DNA from: Brevipalpus yothersi
Taxonomy: Eukaryota > Arthropoda > Arachnida > Trombidiformes > Tenuipalpidae
Reading direction: 5' to 3'
Assembly (NCBI GenBank): GCA_003956705.1
Contig: QZCP01000013.1
Location: 327,099 to 391,098 of the forward strand
Length of the DNA: 64,000 nucleotides
The stretch's first letter is position 1. Each line of letters begins with the position of its first letter. Shown piece after piece: positions 33,913-48,300 of the stretch. Both the position numbers and the translations under genes were made by a program. The notes beneath the pieces were generated by a model. The model did not search any database. It saw nothing but the letters and a program-made list of their open reading frames with translations, and was not told the origin of the DNA.

Positions 33913-36900
33913 ATGAACACAAATAGTGGTGTAAAGATGGAGAAGGTTGATAGGGACGCCTTGGAGCAGCCATTTTCATTTTCTACTACTGATACTACTA
34001 CTGCTGCTAATACTACTACTATTACTACTATCGACAAGGCCTGTGAGCAGCCTTTTTGTAAACGATTAAAACTTTCACCGGAATATGATAGGGATATTAT
34101 AATGGATTACCTAGATAATGATTATAAGAGAAAAAGAGAAACATATATTGATCATGTATTAGAGCTATTTTTTCTTGAACAACAGGGTAATCTGATGGAT
34201 TATTATGGTTGGAGAAAAAAATCTCCCACATTAGGTTTATTACAGTATTTAAAGGCTAATATTGCCGATAGTGATGATGATTTTGAACATTTACAACGTT
34301 TAAAGGCATCACTAGACATGTCATCTGGTTCCAGTAAATCAACGCCAATAGTGACTGTATCGGAACTTGAATCTGCTGCATCCCATTTAGGACCAACTTT
34401 TCCTCTATCATCCGTTTCATCAACCACACCACTCACTAGTCGTCCTACCTCTGCACCTCATATACTCGTCGGAAACACCACCAAATCACACATTGTCAAT
34501 ACCAGCTCACCGGCGTCACAGGTTTCCTTACCACCTTTGTCTCCATCATTATCGTTATCATCACCATCATCATCATCATCTACAACCATCAACACCGCCA
34601 TCATCACCAACACCACCACCACCATAAATACTGTTTCATCGTCTGTTAAGCCTTCATCTCTTGTGAGCGAAACAGCTCAAACTTCCACCATCCTTTCCCC
34701 AGCAAGTCATCCTTCCATCATCACCTCAACCTCCTCCTCCCCCTCCCCCTCCCCCAACACCACCATGATTATCACCACCACGACAGCCACAACCACCACC
34801 TCTACCATTACACCTCATCCTCATGATCCAAAGAGTCCTGCACCAGGTTCCCTAGAGAAACTAAATTCCAACACTGCCCTTAGCACAGAAACGAGTTTGA
34901 CTTCTCGAACGCCTGTTCATATCACTGATCTAGGATCTCGCACAGAAAACATTACTGTTCATACATCATCTAGACGGTCAAATGTTTTAGGTAATACAGC
35001 CAATAATGTAACTTCCATTCAGCCACCTTCCAAAGCAAATGCCTCCTTTTCTGTTCCCACAACCCCAACATCTGCATCAATGCCTTCAACTCCCACGATG
35101 ACCACCCGTAAGCAATCAAACAGGCAGCATTCCTTGTCTTCAGTGTATGATATGTCCATTGGTTCACAAGAGCAAATAGTAGAAAGAGCTAAGCAAGAAG
35201 CCTATGTTATGCAAAGGATTGCCGAGCTGAGAAAAGAAGGACTCTGGTCTGCTAAACGTTTACCCAAAGTTCAAGAACCCCATCGAGCGAAAGCTCATTG
35301 GGATTATCTTTTGGAGGAAATGAGTTGGCTAGCTACAGATTTCGCTCAAGAAAGAAAATTGAAGAAAACAGCTGCACGAAAGTGTGCTCGTATGATTATG
35401 AAATATCATCAAGATAAAGAGATGCAAGCAGAACGAGCCGGGAAAGAAGAAGTGCTAAGGTTAAGGAGGATAGCTGCTGCTATTTCCAAAGAGATTCGTG
35501 GCTTTTGGTCTAATGTTGAAAAATTGGTTGAATATAGACAACAAACTAGATTAGAGGAAAAAAGAAAGAAAGCCTTAGATTTGCATCTCAACTATATTGT
35601 TGGTCAAACTGAAAAATTTTCCTCTTGGTTAGCTGCGGGAATGACCAAAGGCTCGTCGGAAGCTGCTGGTGATTCTCAAGATGATGCATCGGATGAAATC
35701 TCTACTGCCAATTTAGTTGATCCCTCTAAAAGTCCCATCGAAGGGGACGATGATGACTTTGAGCCTCGAAAGCTTAGTGAGTCGGATGATGAGGAGACCA
35801 TAGCCAAAGATGAGGAAGAATTTGGTACTGAAGATAGAAAGAATGAAATCGATCTGCTCAAGAAAGAAAGTGATATGCCGATAGAAGACTTAATACCTAG
35901 AGAAGCAATCAAATTACCTGATCCTGGTGAAAATTTAGAGGAAGAAATGAAGGGCCAAGAGCCAACTAGTCAAGATGATGATTTCCAGATTGATGCAGAG
36001 GACGATGCAGAAGATGATGAAGAGACCATAGCTGCTGAGGAAAAACTGACCAAAAACATTGATTATGCTTCTGAACTCAAAGAACTTGAAGAGGAGGCTA
36101 ATCTCTCAGTTGAAGAGCTGAAAGAACGTTATAAGCTAGCTTTAGAAGAAGAGTGTCCTGATGCCCCCTCTGAGAACGGAGACAGTGATGAAACTAGTGG
36201 GACTATTGAAGATGATTCAAAGATGGGAGAATCAGATGAGCAAACGGAGGATGAAGACGATTTGCTCACCGAAGATGAGTCAGAATCAGAAGAACTAGGC
36301 ATGGCATCGTTAATTAAAGATGATTCTCCTGAAAAGAAGCCACTTATTGAGGTAAGGATCCGTTCATTGATTTTCTTGTGCAAGTTTCTCTCTCCATCTT
36401 CTATTCCCTCTGGGAAACTCTCTCAGTTCCCAGAGATTATTCCGGTGGATAGATCACAATGCATCTATTACGTCATCGCTTCACATTTCGTGACGAGGTG
36501 AAACCAAACGATGAAACAAGTATTGTAACCGCAATTGATTCATCTTTTTCCTTTCAACTAGGTTGTTTCGGGAGATGATAAAAGTGATCCAAGTGGAGCT
36601 ATCACTGATATTGCTGCAGGAGCTGAAAGCATAAAGCCGAAAGGTTTCACTCTTTCCACAGCTCAAGTAGTGACGAAAGTACCTTTTCTTCTCAAACATA
36701 AGCTGCGTGAATATCAGCATATCGGTCTTGATTGGCTGGTTGCAATGAGTGATAAAAAACTCAACGGAATATTAGCCGATGAAATGGGATTGGGAAAGAC
36801 AATTCAAACTATCTCACTCCTCGCTCATTTAGCAGTAGAAAAGGGAATTTGGGGTCCTCACCTCATTGTTGTGCCAACCAGTGTTATGCTCAATTGGGAG

Positions 36901-39900
36901 ATGGAATTCAAAAAGTGGTGTCCGGCTTTCAAAATACTTACCTACTATGGAAATCCAAAAGAAAGGAAATTAAAGAGACAGGTAAGTGCTCCTCAATCTT
37001 CTCACCTTTGAGCTTTCACCACTGATTATCCTCGAGACTAGAGTCACTTGCTGCGAAATCAATTTCATAGTAAGTGCTAAAGATCCTCGAAAATGAAAGC
37101 TTCTTTATGCGCCGAACATCGGAAAGAATCTGATCTCGGTCACTAAAGGTTTGCTACAATAAATTAATTCTTCTCTTCTATCAGGGATGGACCAAGCCTA
37201 ACAAATTCCACGTCTGTATTACATCCTATAAATTAGTCATCCAAGATCATCAAGCTTTTCGAAGAAAGAAATGGAAATATCTGATCCTTGATGAAGCTCA
37301 GCACATCAAAAATTTCAAATCTCTTCGGTGGCAGATGTTGTTAAACTTTAATTCCTCTCGTCGTTTATTGCTCACTGGAACTCCTCTTCAGAACAATCTC
37401 ATGGAACTATGGTCTTTGATGCATTTTCTTATGCCCAATGTATTTGCTTCACACAGAGATTTCAGAGATTGGTTTGTCAATCCTGTGACTGGTATGATTG
37501 AAGGAAATCATGAGTATAATGAAAGCCTTATAAAAAGATTGCACAAACTGTTAAGACCTTTTCTCTTGAGAAGAGTTAAGGACGAAGTTGAAAAGCAATT
37601 ACCAAAGAAAATCGAGCATATCGTCAGGACACGTCTCTCTAAAAGACAGAGGTTCCTCTATGAAGAGTTCATGAGCCTTGCTAAGTAAGTCTTTGAATGC
37701 CTTTTTATATTGTATCGAAGTTGACAATATCTGTTCCTCAGGACCAAAGAAACGCTAGCATCTGGCAACTTCCTTAGTGTTATCAATGTTTTGATGCAGT
37801 TGAGGAAGGTGTGCAATCATCCAGATCTTTTTGAACCCCGTCCCATCACTTCTCCCTTTGCCATGGAGGGAATAACTTACAACACAGCTTCACTGGTCAC
37901 TACACCTCTAGACTACGATCCTGGAAGACATGTTGACTTGAGTGCTCTTAATTTGAAACTCATAGATTTCTCCAATACGTTGAGTGCAATCGCTCAACAT
38001 CGGATAACCGAGTTCCATGCTCCAGTCAAGTTGATTGAGGAGATCGATTCATCCCCCGAACCCCCACCAAAGATTCCCAAGGGAAAGATAAGGCTCCAGA
38101 TCAACGTTAAAACTCAACAACTCCCCGTTTCCTCCCTATCATCTCAAAGTTTTCAATTGCACTCACGAACGATTCCATCAGTTCAAATAAGACCCATAAA
38201 CAATATTTCTGTCAACCGAATCCCTTCTCCGGCATCACAAGCGAGCTTTCCTTCGTCAAGACTACTATTTCTTCCAGCTGTTAACTCTGGAAATCCTGGG
38301 GTTATTACCGTAGGTGACTCCAACTCACCCATCAATATCACCGGATCTCAGGCAAATATTCTGAAAAGGTTGGCTCTTACGAAGCAGCTCACTACTGGTC
38401 CGCCAGGAAATTCTCTGAGTAATCAGAGAATGAAAATCCAAATAGGAAAGCTTGTGCAGACTCCAACCGGTCAGCATATCCTAGTGAATCCTGTCCATTC
38501 TTCGCTTCCTCATTCGATAGTTCTCCCTCATAGTGTGAATAACAATGAACAAATCGCCTTCGTGAAAACCTGTGATAAGCCAAATGGTGAGTATATCTTG
38601 TTCAATCACTAATTTCTTGACCCCCATTTCGCTCGAGAGATGTGTAAAACTTTGTGTTCATCAGTGACCTCAGTTTAAGGGTTTACCTCTCGTAAATTAA
38701 CTAGATTTATCATCCAGCTGATTGTTCATTTTGATAGCAACTAGTCTCACGGACAGTCTAACACGAAGCATTTTCTGTGTTTAACAGGTGATATTCATGA
38801 AGTTATCTCTAAACCAATCGAAACTTCTGCTGAGGTGAAGTTGACAACTCTTCAAAAGCGAAAGAGGAAAGAGCGGCAAGATAAACTTAGAAGACTTGGA
38901 CAAATTAATGCATTACGGTGCTCTGCTTTCGCTCTCTACGCACCTGACCTCATCCAAATGTCAAACATTACTCAACATCCGAGTCAGATCTGCTGCGATC
39001 CTTTTGTCAATTATTCCGCATTCAGCACGGGGCAGGGTTATTTCCACTGCATGCATGGTCAACAAAAGACACGTCGTGCGGCTGATTATTTCTTTTACAC
39101 GAATTGTCTGTCAAAAATTCTCAAATCTCCTATGGATCTCATCAAAGACCTCTCCGAAACACTGGACCGGTTTGTTTTTTTAGTGCCCAAAGTTTCAGCT
39201 CCTTCCATTCAGATGCACGTCTCTCATCCATCACCATGGAAAGTTCAAGCTGAAAAGAGTTTGTTTGATGATTTACGGAGAGAACTTTCTCCAAAATGTG
39301 ATATATTCCATCCCATAGTAACCAATATGAGAACTCAATTTCCTGAACTTCGTTTGATCCAGTATGATTGTGGCAAGTTACAAATGCTGGATAAGTTGTT
39401 ATATGAACTCAAGCAAGGTGGACATAGAGTTTTGATTTTTACACAGATGTCGAGAATGCTAGATATTTTTGAACAGTTCCTCAACTATCATGGACACACT
39501 TACCTTAGGCTGGATGGCTCAACTAAAATAGAAACTAGACAAGCGCTCATGGAGAGATTCAATGCGGATAAGCGGATTTTCTGCTTTATTTTGTCTACTC
39601 GATCTGGAGGCATCGGAGTGAATCTCACTGGTGCTGATACTGTGATATTTTATGATAGTGACTGGAATCCATCTATGGACGCTCAAGCCCAAGACAGGTG
39701 CCATCGTATTGGTCAGACCAGGGATGTTCATATCTATAGGTGAGTCAACCTTGAACATCAATCCGTTGTGAGAAAATTTCTAATGAATATCTTTGTTCTC
39801 CAGGCTCATTAGCGAGAAAACAGTTGAAGAAAATATTCTCCAAAAAGCTCGACAGAAACGTCTTTTAGGAGATGTAGCGATTGAAGGTGGCAACTTTACC

Positions 39901-41065
39901 ACCGCTTTCTTCAAGAAAGACACCATATCAGAACTGTTTGGTCTGACCAGTACAGAACCTGAAATAGATAAGCCCTTAATTCAGGAAATAATTACTCCTA
40001 TGGATACTAGTCCTCCGTTAGAATCTCCTCCTAAAGATGAAGAACCTGCAACCGAGAGCAACCAAGTTCTCCAACAATTGGAACAGGCTCTCTGTACTGC
40101 TGAAGAAGGTCCTGATGCTGCAGCTGCAAGAACTGCTAGAGCTGAGGCTCAGGCTGAATTGGCTGAATTCGATGAATCTATACCCCTCGACTCTGATTCC
40201 AGAGATCACGAGGAAAGGACTCCTGCTGAAGATGAACTTGATAAACTTATCGAACAAGTAAGTAGAGCTTGAATTCATCTGATGAAAAGTTTTTTAATTC
40301 ATTCGCACCCCTTAGCTTACCCCAATAGAACGCTACGCCATGCAATTTCTTGAATCAGTTCAAGAACCCATCACCACCGAACAGCTAAAGCAAGCTGAGG
40401 TGAGTTTTTTGTCGCGTAAATTTTCACAACAGATCTAACCAATCCATTCGATGTTACAGGAAGAGATTGAGGCCCACAAGAAAGAGTGGGAACTGGCTCA
40501 CCTCAAATCACTCAAAGAAGAGGAAGAAAAAGCTGCTGCTGCGAGTGATAGTGATCCTGAAGATATCCTTACCATTCCGAGAGAAGAGTCTTGTCAGGTT
40601 AATAATCGCAGTCTTAAAGTTCGATCATCTAAAACCCAAAATGCCATTAGAAGCGGGTCTATTTCATCAAAAACGACAATCACGACGCGTAGATCTAGAA
40701 CCAAAAAAGGCGATAATTCGCCAAAAAATGACTCATCTCTCATATCTTCCAAAACGTTTGATCGAAAGTCTAGTGATACATCTCGTGGTGATAGCACTGT
40801 CAATTCCAGTTCACGGAAACGGCGACCAGGGCGACCTTGTAGAAAACCCCCTGCAAGATCATCTATCCCTCGTGCATCACCAACAGGGCCCAAGAAGACT
40901 AAAGAATCTGTTCCCATTGAAACAACTCCTAGAAGAACTAGGCGAACCTCCATAGGAGTTACAACTAGACACTCAAACAATAATATGATAAATTCATCTG
41001 GCTCCACCGGCTCCTCTTCATCTGTCCGAAACTATTTCACCCGTAGATCCCATGAAAGGTTGTAG
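33913..41065 (+). CDS. dom: Domino short isoform (SRCAP-like C-terminus with AT-hook), about 2099 aa
   Basis: This shares the first seven exons with the long isoform but reads through the internal donor at 40598, so exon 8 runs 40460-41065 to a TAG. The extra 156 residues are basic and Ser/Thr-rich. They contain an AT-hook-like KRRPGRPCRKP near 40820-40855 and many Arg/Lys pairs, and end NYFTRRSHERL. The open frame remains coding-like over 600 bp, which argues against simple intron retention. In Drosophila, domino makes DOM-A (p400-like, SANT and poly-Q) and DOM-B (SRCAP-like) by alternative splicing, and this locus has the same arrangement. Transcript evidence would decide. Confidence 0.65.
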
Positions 41066-44000
41066 AATTCATTCATAGATGGTGAACAGATTTGAGAGCT
41101 TAGTTTTGACATCTTTCCACTTATATCATACTTAAAGTTTTATATACTATCTCGACATTCCTCTCCACTGTCTCTCTTTCAAGTCATGAGTTTTAATCAC
41201 TACTTATCTTCCATCGAACACCACACATCCACCCCATTCAAACTTGAGCCTGTACTGTCCAACGTTATCATCAGATGAATCACTAGACTTCGGTCTCCGT
41301 TTTTGAAAAAGCCCGCAAGTAAAGGCTAGCGAAATGATCTTGAGTCTCATTTCTTTTGGTATTGTACTCGCCAAGAACGCCTTGTGACTTAATCTTTGAA
41401 AATCTACGGTTGAGCGCTAATAGTGATGGCCCCGACCCAGTATTCTATCCGAAAGCAAGCTACTATCAGCTTGGTATGAGAGTCAGGAATTATGTGAGAA
41501 GAAGCAGCTAGGCCCGCGACATTGAATCATGGCAGCTTGCTCTACCTTTTTGTTCATTACGATGAATTTGAAAGCGATGTTGTCTTTAGCATTCGAGAAG
41601 CTCAGAAACTAAGGTATTTGAGTAAGCACATGCTTTATGTGATCCCTTTTGCACCGTAACTCATTTCTTTTGGTTGAAACTTCGCTCAATTTGTGAATTG
41701 AACGGAAGGTGACAAACAGAGCAGAAGGTCTCGAAAAATCGCTTGTAGGCCATCGAAAGCGTGATGAAACAATTAGATCAACTTTCTCAAATCAACATAG
41801 TGCCATCCTATTAGATATTTTCAGTTTCCATGATTAAGTGTTCTTGTTGCTCTACCGAAGGAAATGGGATGCATTTGGGATAAACTTAACAACTTCCACT
41901 CAGGAAACTGTTACTCACTCCTCTCTTCTTATCTCCTAGGTTTATCTTACTTATAATGGTATGGAGCAAATGCCTATCTGGGCTCCTCCAACTCCTCCTC
42001 AAGATTCTAATGACTATTACGTTGACTACTCGATGGCGTTTCTCTATGAAACTTCAATTGTTCCTGAATCTCAATTACCACCTGTGCATGTTCCACGAGA
42101 GCCTAAGCGTATTAAGTTGGATCCTGCTCTTGGTAAGAAAAATCTACAAAATTGTCTGAAGCTCTCTCTTAAACCAATTCCAATTTCAGCTCGCAATAAG
42201 CAACACAAGGTGCGAAAGGATGATGTTATGAACATTCCTCGATCCTTGTTTGATAAACCTTCTGCCGCTGTTCTCAAATTACGTAGAGAGTTGAAAATCC
42301 AGAAATTGAAAGGTCTACTCATAGGAGGTCCTGATGTTCAGAGATTACAGAAGACCTTAAGTACCCTTGGTACCAATGTCAATGTACCTCAGCCTCTCAC
42401 TCTTGCTCAGCAAGCGGCTGCTGGGAAAGCAACTCAAATTATTCTTCAGGGCTTGCAAATCGAGAACCAGCTCAATTGGAGTATCAATGAAGATTGGGCC
42501 ATCTTACAAGTCATTCAATTCAGTCAAGAGCTTCCATTGAATTTGATGATCCTTTCACCTGGACACATACCTAACTGGGATCTGGTTTCTGACTCTGTGA
42601 ATTCAATTGCTCTTAATTTCCGATCTGCCAAAATCTGCCGACATCACTATGAGAGTGTCATACTTCAACGAGAAGAAGGAAAGTTACTGCATGACCCTTC
42701 ACCAAAGAAGAACAAGAAGATACCAAAACAAAATTCGACTAACATTCCGAGTTCTACAATCCCTCCTGCAAACTCTCCAGCGACACCCTCTGGTCAAACT
42801 CCAAGTCCAGCCCCAAAATCCAGTCAAGGTCGTCCTATGCGAACAAGTCATATTTACCTTCAAGATGGGAATGGTTCATTCTCTCAACTCTACCATACGA
42901 GATTTGAAACAATCAAACAAATAGCTAACAAGAAACAACCAACTCTGAGATCTATGTTCCTGAATTCGATCGGTAAAAACACTCGCCATATCTCTTTGCT
43001 CAATGAGCTAGGTGTCAATTATGACCAACCCCTAACACCAATACAAATCGCAGCGAATCGAGCGGAACGAGAAAGATCTGCTAAAGAGAAGAAAGCTCCT
43101 TTCCAACCTGAACAACCATTCCCGTGAGTATTTGTTTTCTGTCTCCCACGAATAACATACTCATTGTCATTTTTTCCACTCTTCAGAGAAATCCAAAGGC
43201 AACAACTGGTTCGTCAGAAGCCTCAACAGCATCCACAAAGATCCATTTCCTCTCAACTCCTCCAGCAAACTCAAGCAGTAGTTCATCAGCGTCCTCAGAT
43301 TTTGCAGCCACAGGCCCACGTTTATGGGTAAGATTCTTTAGTGCTCCTCTCAACCGTTCCATAACTGATTGTACTCTTTTTCTCGACAGTGATCGCACTC
43401 AGGTCCAGATTACCAGCCATCAAGCTAATGCTCCTTCGCAACCTATAGCAAATTCTCAGCAAGTGCCTTCGTCTCAGGCTCAGATATTGCAACTCAAACA
43501 ACCTGCAATCAAAACTGTTTTAACAAATCAGTCTATCACTCTGCAGCCTTCCCAAGCAAAAGTTACCACCATTAGTCAGGCGCCTGGCACTAAAAGCACA
43601 GCAACCCCAGGTTTCGTGATGACCAACTTCCCTTCCAATCAACAGACAGTAAACGCTCTCAACCAATTTTTTGCTACCCAATCTCCTCAACCAAATCAAC
43701 CAGGTAGCTCTTTGAACACCATGCTACCTCAAGGGGCACGACTCACTGCAACATCCAGTGGAGGAACAGTCACAATCCCCATCGCGGTTCAAAGCATTGT
43801 TCCTGGATCTCAATCTGTGATATCCTCACAGGCTAGTGGCCAGACAGTTCTTTCTGTTACAACCTTACCTCGCAGTCAAAACCAGAAAATTTTAGCGGCG
43901 GCAATAATTCAACCTAATACAATAACACCTCAATCAAAACTACCGCCAGCCTTACAACAAGCTTTTAAACAACAATTTCTCATCCGGCAAGGACAGCCGC

Positions 44001-44475
44001 GGTCTCATCAGCAAGTTCTACCAGGTGAGTTTCTCTTTTCGAAGTTTCCTTCTCTCCATGATTGTCCATGGTGATGTGTCCGTCAAAACTAAATACATGT
44101 ATTCATTGTAGTGTCCACCAATTTTCCTTGCTCATTGATTCTCTTCCCTCACACTCACGAATGATGTGATAGCTTGTATAATTGGGTGTCACATGAAAGA
44201 AGTATTCTTTTTAACCAGTTAATTAATTCTTAATTCTTAAATTTTTACCTATAGTTCAGCAACTTCAGCTCCAAAAACCTCAACAATCTCAGCAAGCCAG
44301 TCTGGCATCATCAGCTCAAGCATCTCAGCAATCAGAACAGCCTAATGTTGTCCATCCTCACTCAACACCAGTACAGTTTGTAGCAAATCCTAGCCAAGGA
44401 AGTATGATTTTCGACGTCCAAGACGTTCCTGATGCTTCCGATACAAGTAAGGTGGAGGCAATGGACAAAATGTAA
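33913..44475 (+). CDS. dom: Domino / EP400-type SWR1-class chromatin remodelling ATPase, long isoform, about 2670 aa
   Basis: This is the catalytic subunit of a Tip60/p400-SRCAP type complex that exchanges H2A.Z. Exons: 33913-36351, 36562-36981, 37185-37684, 37742-38586, 38788-39739, 39804-40257, 40316-40399, 40460-40597, 41940-43123, 43187-43327, 43390-44024 and 44255-44475. An N-terminal motif ELFFLEQQGNLMDYYGW is followed by a Ser/Thr-rich region. The HSA domain (about 452-520, HRAKAHWDYLLEEMSWLATDF) recruits actin/Arp. An acidic stretch precedes the Snf2 core: PFLLKHKLREYQHIGLDWL, Walker A DEMGLGKT (886-893), DEAQ (989-992) and LTGTPLQNNLMELW. An INO80-class insertion of about 460 residues follows, then the second lobe LIFTQMSRMLDI to QDRCHRIGQTR. 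The long tail has IWAPPTPPQ, a SANT domain from about 2123 (NWSINEDWAILQ, IPNWDLVSD) and Gln-rich exons. The exon 8 to 9 junction is inferred (CAG/GTTAAT at 40598). Confidence 0.93.
41066..41939. other. Domino intron / putative 3' UTR of the short isoform
   Basis: This stretch of 874 bp lies between the short-isoform stop and the acceptor of exon 9. No coding frame is visible. I did not find a canonical AATAAA, so if the short isoform is made here it uses a variant poly(A) signal. Confidence 0.4.
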
Positions 44476-45318
44476 ATACCTATTGTGTACAGAAGAACAG
44501 AAGTTAACTCATCAGATTGTTTTTATCCACCTTTGAACATTTATAACTTCTCAATCATTGATCAAGTTCCATGAAGAGAAAATTGAAAGCCAATTTTCTA
44601 TCAATTAAAATACGAACTGAATTTTTGGCATTTTCCATAATTTTTTGTTTTCTGCTACTATCCCGTGTGATAAAAATTGTTTTTTATTAGACTTCTCCAC
44701 AAAATGAACCATACTCTTGTCCAAGTAGCAAACAATTTTTCTCTCGAAATTGACTATTTGACTTTGTATGAGGGCTAGCAGTTGAGTATTCAAGCTATCA
44801 TTGAATAGCTCGCAATAGAAGAAATGGTATTTTGAGTGAAAAATGATTCTATTTCAGTGGGAAAAAGTGCCCGGCACATCTTATAAACAATCTTTATTAT
44901 CCCAACTCGATTTTTCCAATGTGAGCTTTTTACATGTAAAAAACATGGGCATCATGATTTTACAACCTATTATACATGTGGAATAAATTGGAGATGACAA
45001 TAATGTCAGTGAGGAGAAGGAGCTAGACAAAATCCAAAAGAAGCAAGCAGAATAGAGAAAAGGCTGCTTGGGATTGGCCCTCTTTCTCTCGCCGATGAGG
45101 ATGAAAACTAGCCTCAAAATTGGTGATTATTTCCCATCCAAAGGGAAAGAGAGAGGGAGGGAGAGAGAGAAACGAGAGTCTCTTGATCGATGTAGCCGCT
45201 TGGCGATGAGCAGTGAATAAATATAATTATATTAAGCAAAAGCTCACAAAAATGCAAACAGTCGTTTAGTCGTTTTGGCTTCGTTCAAATGGCCAGCAAA
45301 GCCAAACAAAAAGGTAGA
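44476..45318. other. Convergent 3' region of domino and bestrophin
   Basis: No coding sequence is seen. ATTAAA at 44604-44609 (+) may end domino. AATAAA on the minus strand at 44893-44898 may end bestrophin. A GA-rich run is at about 45145-45172. Confidence 0.45.
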
Positions 45319-48300
45319 TTACTCAGATTTTTTTTCTCTCTTCTCTGATTTGAGAAGTTCTGTGAAGCTTGTTACAGTTGCTTGATTGCTATCGGATGGC
45401 GATGAGCAATCTTCAGAAGAATTGGATTGAGGAGAATTCTTGTTATCATCTTGGTCAGATGCATTAGGAATTGGATTTTCACTGGACGTCAAGTTGTCCA
45501 CCGCCATGTGTGTAGGAGTTTTTTCACCCACTTCCTCCTCTTCGAATACACAATCATTGTTCGAATTACAACGAGAAGGAATTCGTACAATGTGTGAAGG
45601 TTGTTTGATTTGCCCTCCAGTAGCTGGCTGTGCGATAGTTGAAATGCTCGAAGATTGACTTTGATTGTTGCTAACCTGATCAATGGTTATGGTAGCACCA
45701 CCGAGATCCATCGTTTGATTTTCGAGTTGGTCTTTGGGAAAACTTAGGTGACTAGGATGAAATTGAGCATTATTGTCGGGAACATAGTCAACCGGATGTC
45801 GAAAAATGCGACTAGAATCTCGCATGATGGGAAAAAATCCACGCAATGATCCTCCACCAAGTGAGCCCATCTCAAGGCCTTGTACGGAATCATCGTCAGC
45901 CAGTGAACGAAGATCATGATCAACAATACTACTCTCATTTCTTGAAGGCGCCGGTGAATGACGATAAGAACTCATCGAGGCAGGCATCACTTGTCGATCA
46001 CCATGCCTGTGGTTCATGTACATTCGCTGCTCAGGAACACTCATATCTGGCATTGAGTTATCAGCCAACGAAGTGGTTCGATTGCGTTTTTGTGGAGTTT
46101 TCATCAAAAATGGCGGGAAAGCAGAATTTGTATTCTTTTCACTTCTTGCGTGACGCAACACCCCTTTGGAAACATTGTCAACACTTTGACCGATCAACAT
46201 ATTCATGAATCGTGAGCCTCTCAGCTCGGACAAAAACCTTCCTCGATGATGTGTCTCATCTCGATCTCCGTTTGTTGATTCAATATCAATCAGATTAGGA
46301 CTTCCAGGAGTACTGGAATAAGCATTCTCATTTTCTTCTTCATCTATCGGAGGCATTTGGACAACCTCAAGTTCCTCGGGATCCAGTCTCAAATCCAAAG
46401 CAGAACCCTGTGGAAAGGAGATGAAAAAAATTCAATCAATGAATGTTCTCCAATCATTGGGCTGATGGACTGGTTTGACCTCTGTAATATTTATCAGAAT
46501 GTTTGTATCAATATTTAACTTTTTGCTTTCAGGCTGTCATGCCTCTCGAAGAACAGATCGATAGCAAGAGATGAAAATTTGTTCAATCTCTTCTTCCTAC
46601 TGTTTGCTACAAAGAACATCCAAGTTCAAAATAGCCTGACAATTGTTACATTTGAATTTTATCGACTAATACAGATTAAGTGTCCAGTACAAATAAAATG
46701 ACATGTAAAGTCGATACTGTCTTCCAGAGGATGGCAAGTTTGTTTCAGTTCAAAGGTCAAACAAAGTCCATTGAGGTTGTGTTTGGAAATATGCATTAAA
46801 CATACGAGGAATGGTTTGCCAGAGGCAGCAAGAGATGATTTTGTATGAGGCAAAATGGGCTTTGGATCATCCCAAAATTTGTCTTTGACCATTTCGGGAT
46901 TGTTTGCGTGCATGTTGTCCACGATATAAAAAGAGAGTATTGTGTTACGTTCCAAGCACCAATGTAAATCAAAATCATCATCATCTTCACCATAGCCATT
47001 GATCAATTGTTCTGCCACCTTCAACCAGCCCATGAAGAAGAAAAACTCTAATACTGTAAATATTGGAATGTACAGATCTACTTCATGACCATGATAGCCT
47101 TTCTCGGTGTCTAAATATTGTCGACCCATCAGAGTGGCCAAAAAGTATGTGTAAGTAGCAATGGTGACAGTTTGCGTGTAGACCAATGGAATGGATATCC
47201 AATCGTATGCGAGCATCATACCACAATAGCCACGCAAAATGTGCATTTCCTATGAGAACATTATGAAGAGGAAATGATCAGAATTCTGGGATCATTTGGA
47301 AAGCTTTTCTCACGATACTGAAGAGACGAGAAGACAAAGTTCCAAGGATTATTCAACTCTGGCTTTCTCACAGAAAATGAAGAGCTTTTTTGCATCAAAT
47401 TTCATTTTTACTACTATTAAGGAACGACCAAGACCTTTTTGATGCTCCTTCTTGGCCACTTTCATGGGAGAAATATAAGAACTTCATCCAAGAATTCACT
47501 ATTTATTCTCCTTTTCAGTATTTCTGGATGAGACTGTTATGAATCGGAAAAAGTTTCAAGGTTGGTAGAAAAGTACTTATATTCTGGATCAACTAATGGC
47601 TCATAAATGACAGGAAGCGTTCAAAAAACTAGATCTACTGAAGAGGAGACAGATCACGAACTTTTTTTACCAGAAAAATAGTTCGAATAACTACAATTGA
47701 CCACTCACCTCTAGGATCTGGTACAGGTGGATATCTTCCTTAATCAATTTTTCTTCTCGAGCTTTGACGAGCAAAGTCTGGAACCATTGAGCTGGTACCC
47801 ACCATCTTCCGTGCCCACTGGGCACTTGTTCATATGCATCCCGTTCCTCGGGAGTTATGAAACCAGCCTCTTCAATATGATCCATAGTTGGAAAACGCTT
47901 GAAAATTGCTATACTAACTGCTTGGCACGTGAAAACTTGCATTAACAACAAATAACGAGCAAGAGTTCGACGTATAAGACGGGCTCGCTGACTAGAGCCA
48001 TGAACCATACCGGAGATCAGAATCAAACATCTGAAAAAGACGAATAATCATGAACGAACAGAAAAAGAAGAGTGATCGAGAAAGTCATTCCAGTTGTTCA
48101 TTATTATAGTCGATTTTGAACTTGACTTTCTGAATCATTTTAGAGTGATAATTTTCATTCCAGATAATTTGTAGCTCTTTGCAAATGCTATTAATGATAA
48201 CCAAGTTCAGCAATATCAAGAACTTCCTACGATATTCTGGACGGGAAAAATTGGTTAGATGGTGATAGAAGCTTATGAACATGGGCTTTCAAAAGATTTC

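Noticed and set aside
47727..47945. + strand open frame within bestrophin
   Set aside because: Antisense shadow of the bestrophin exon at 48030-47709.
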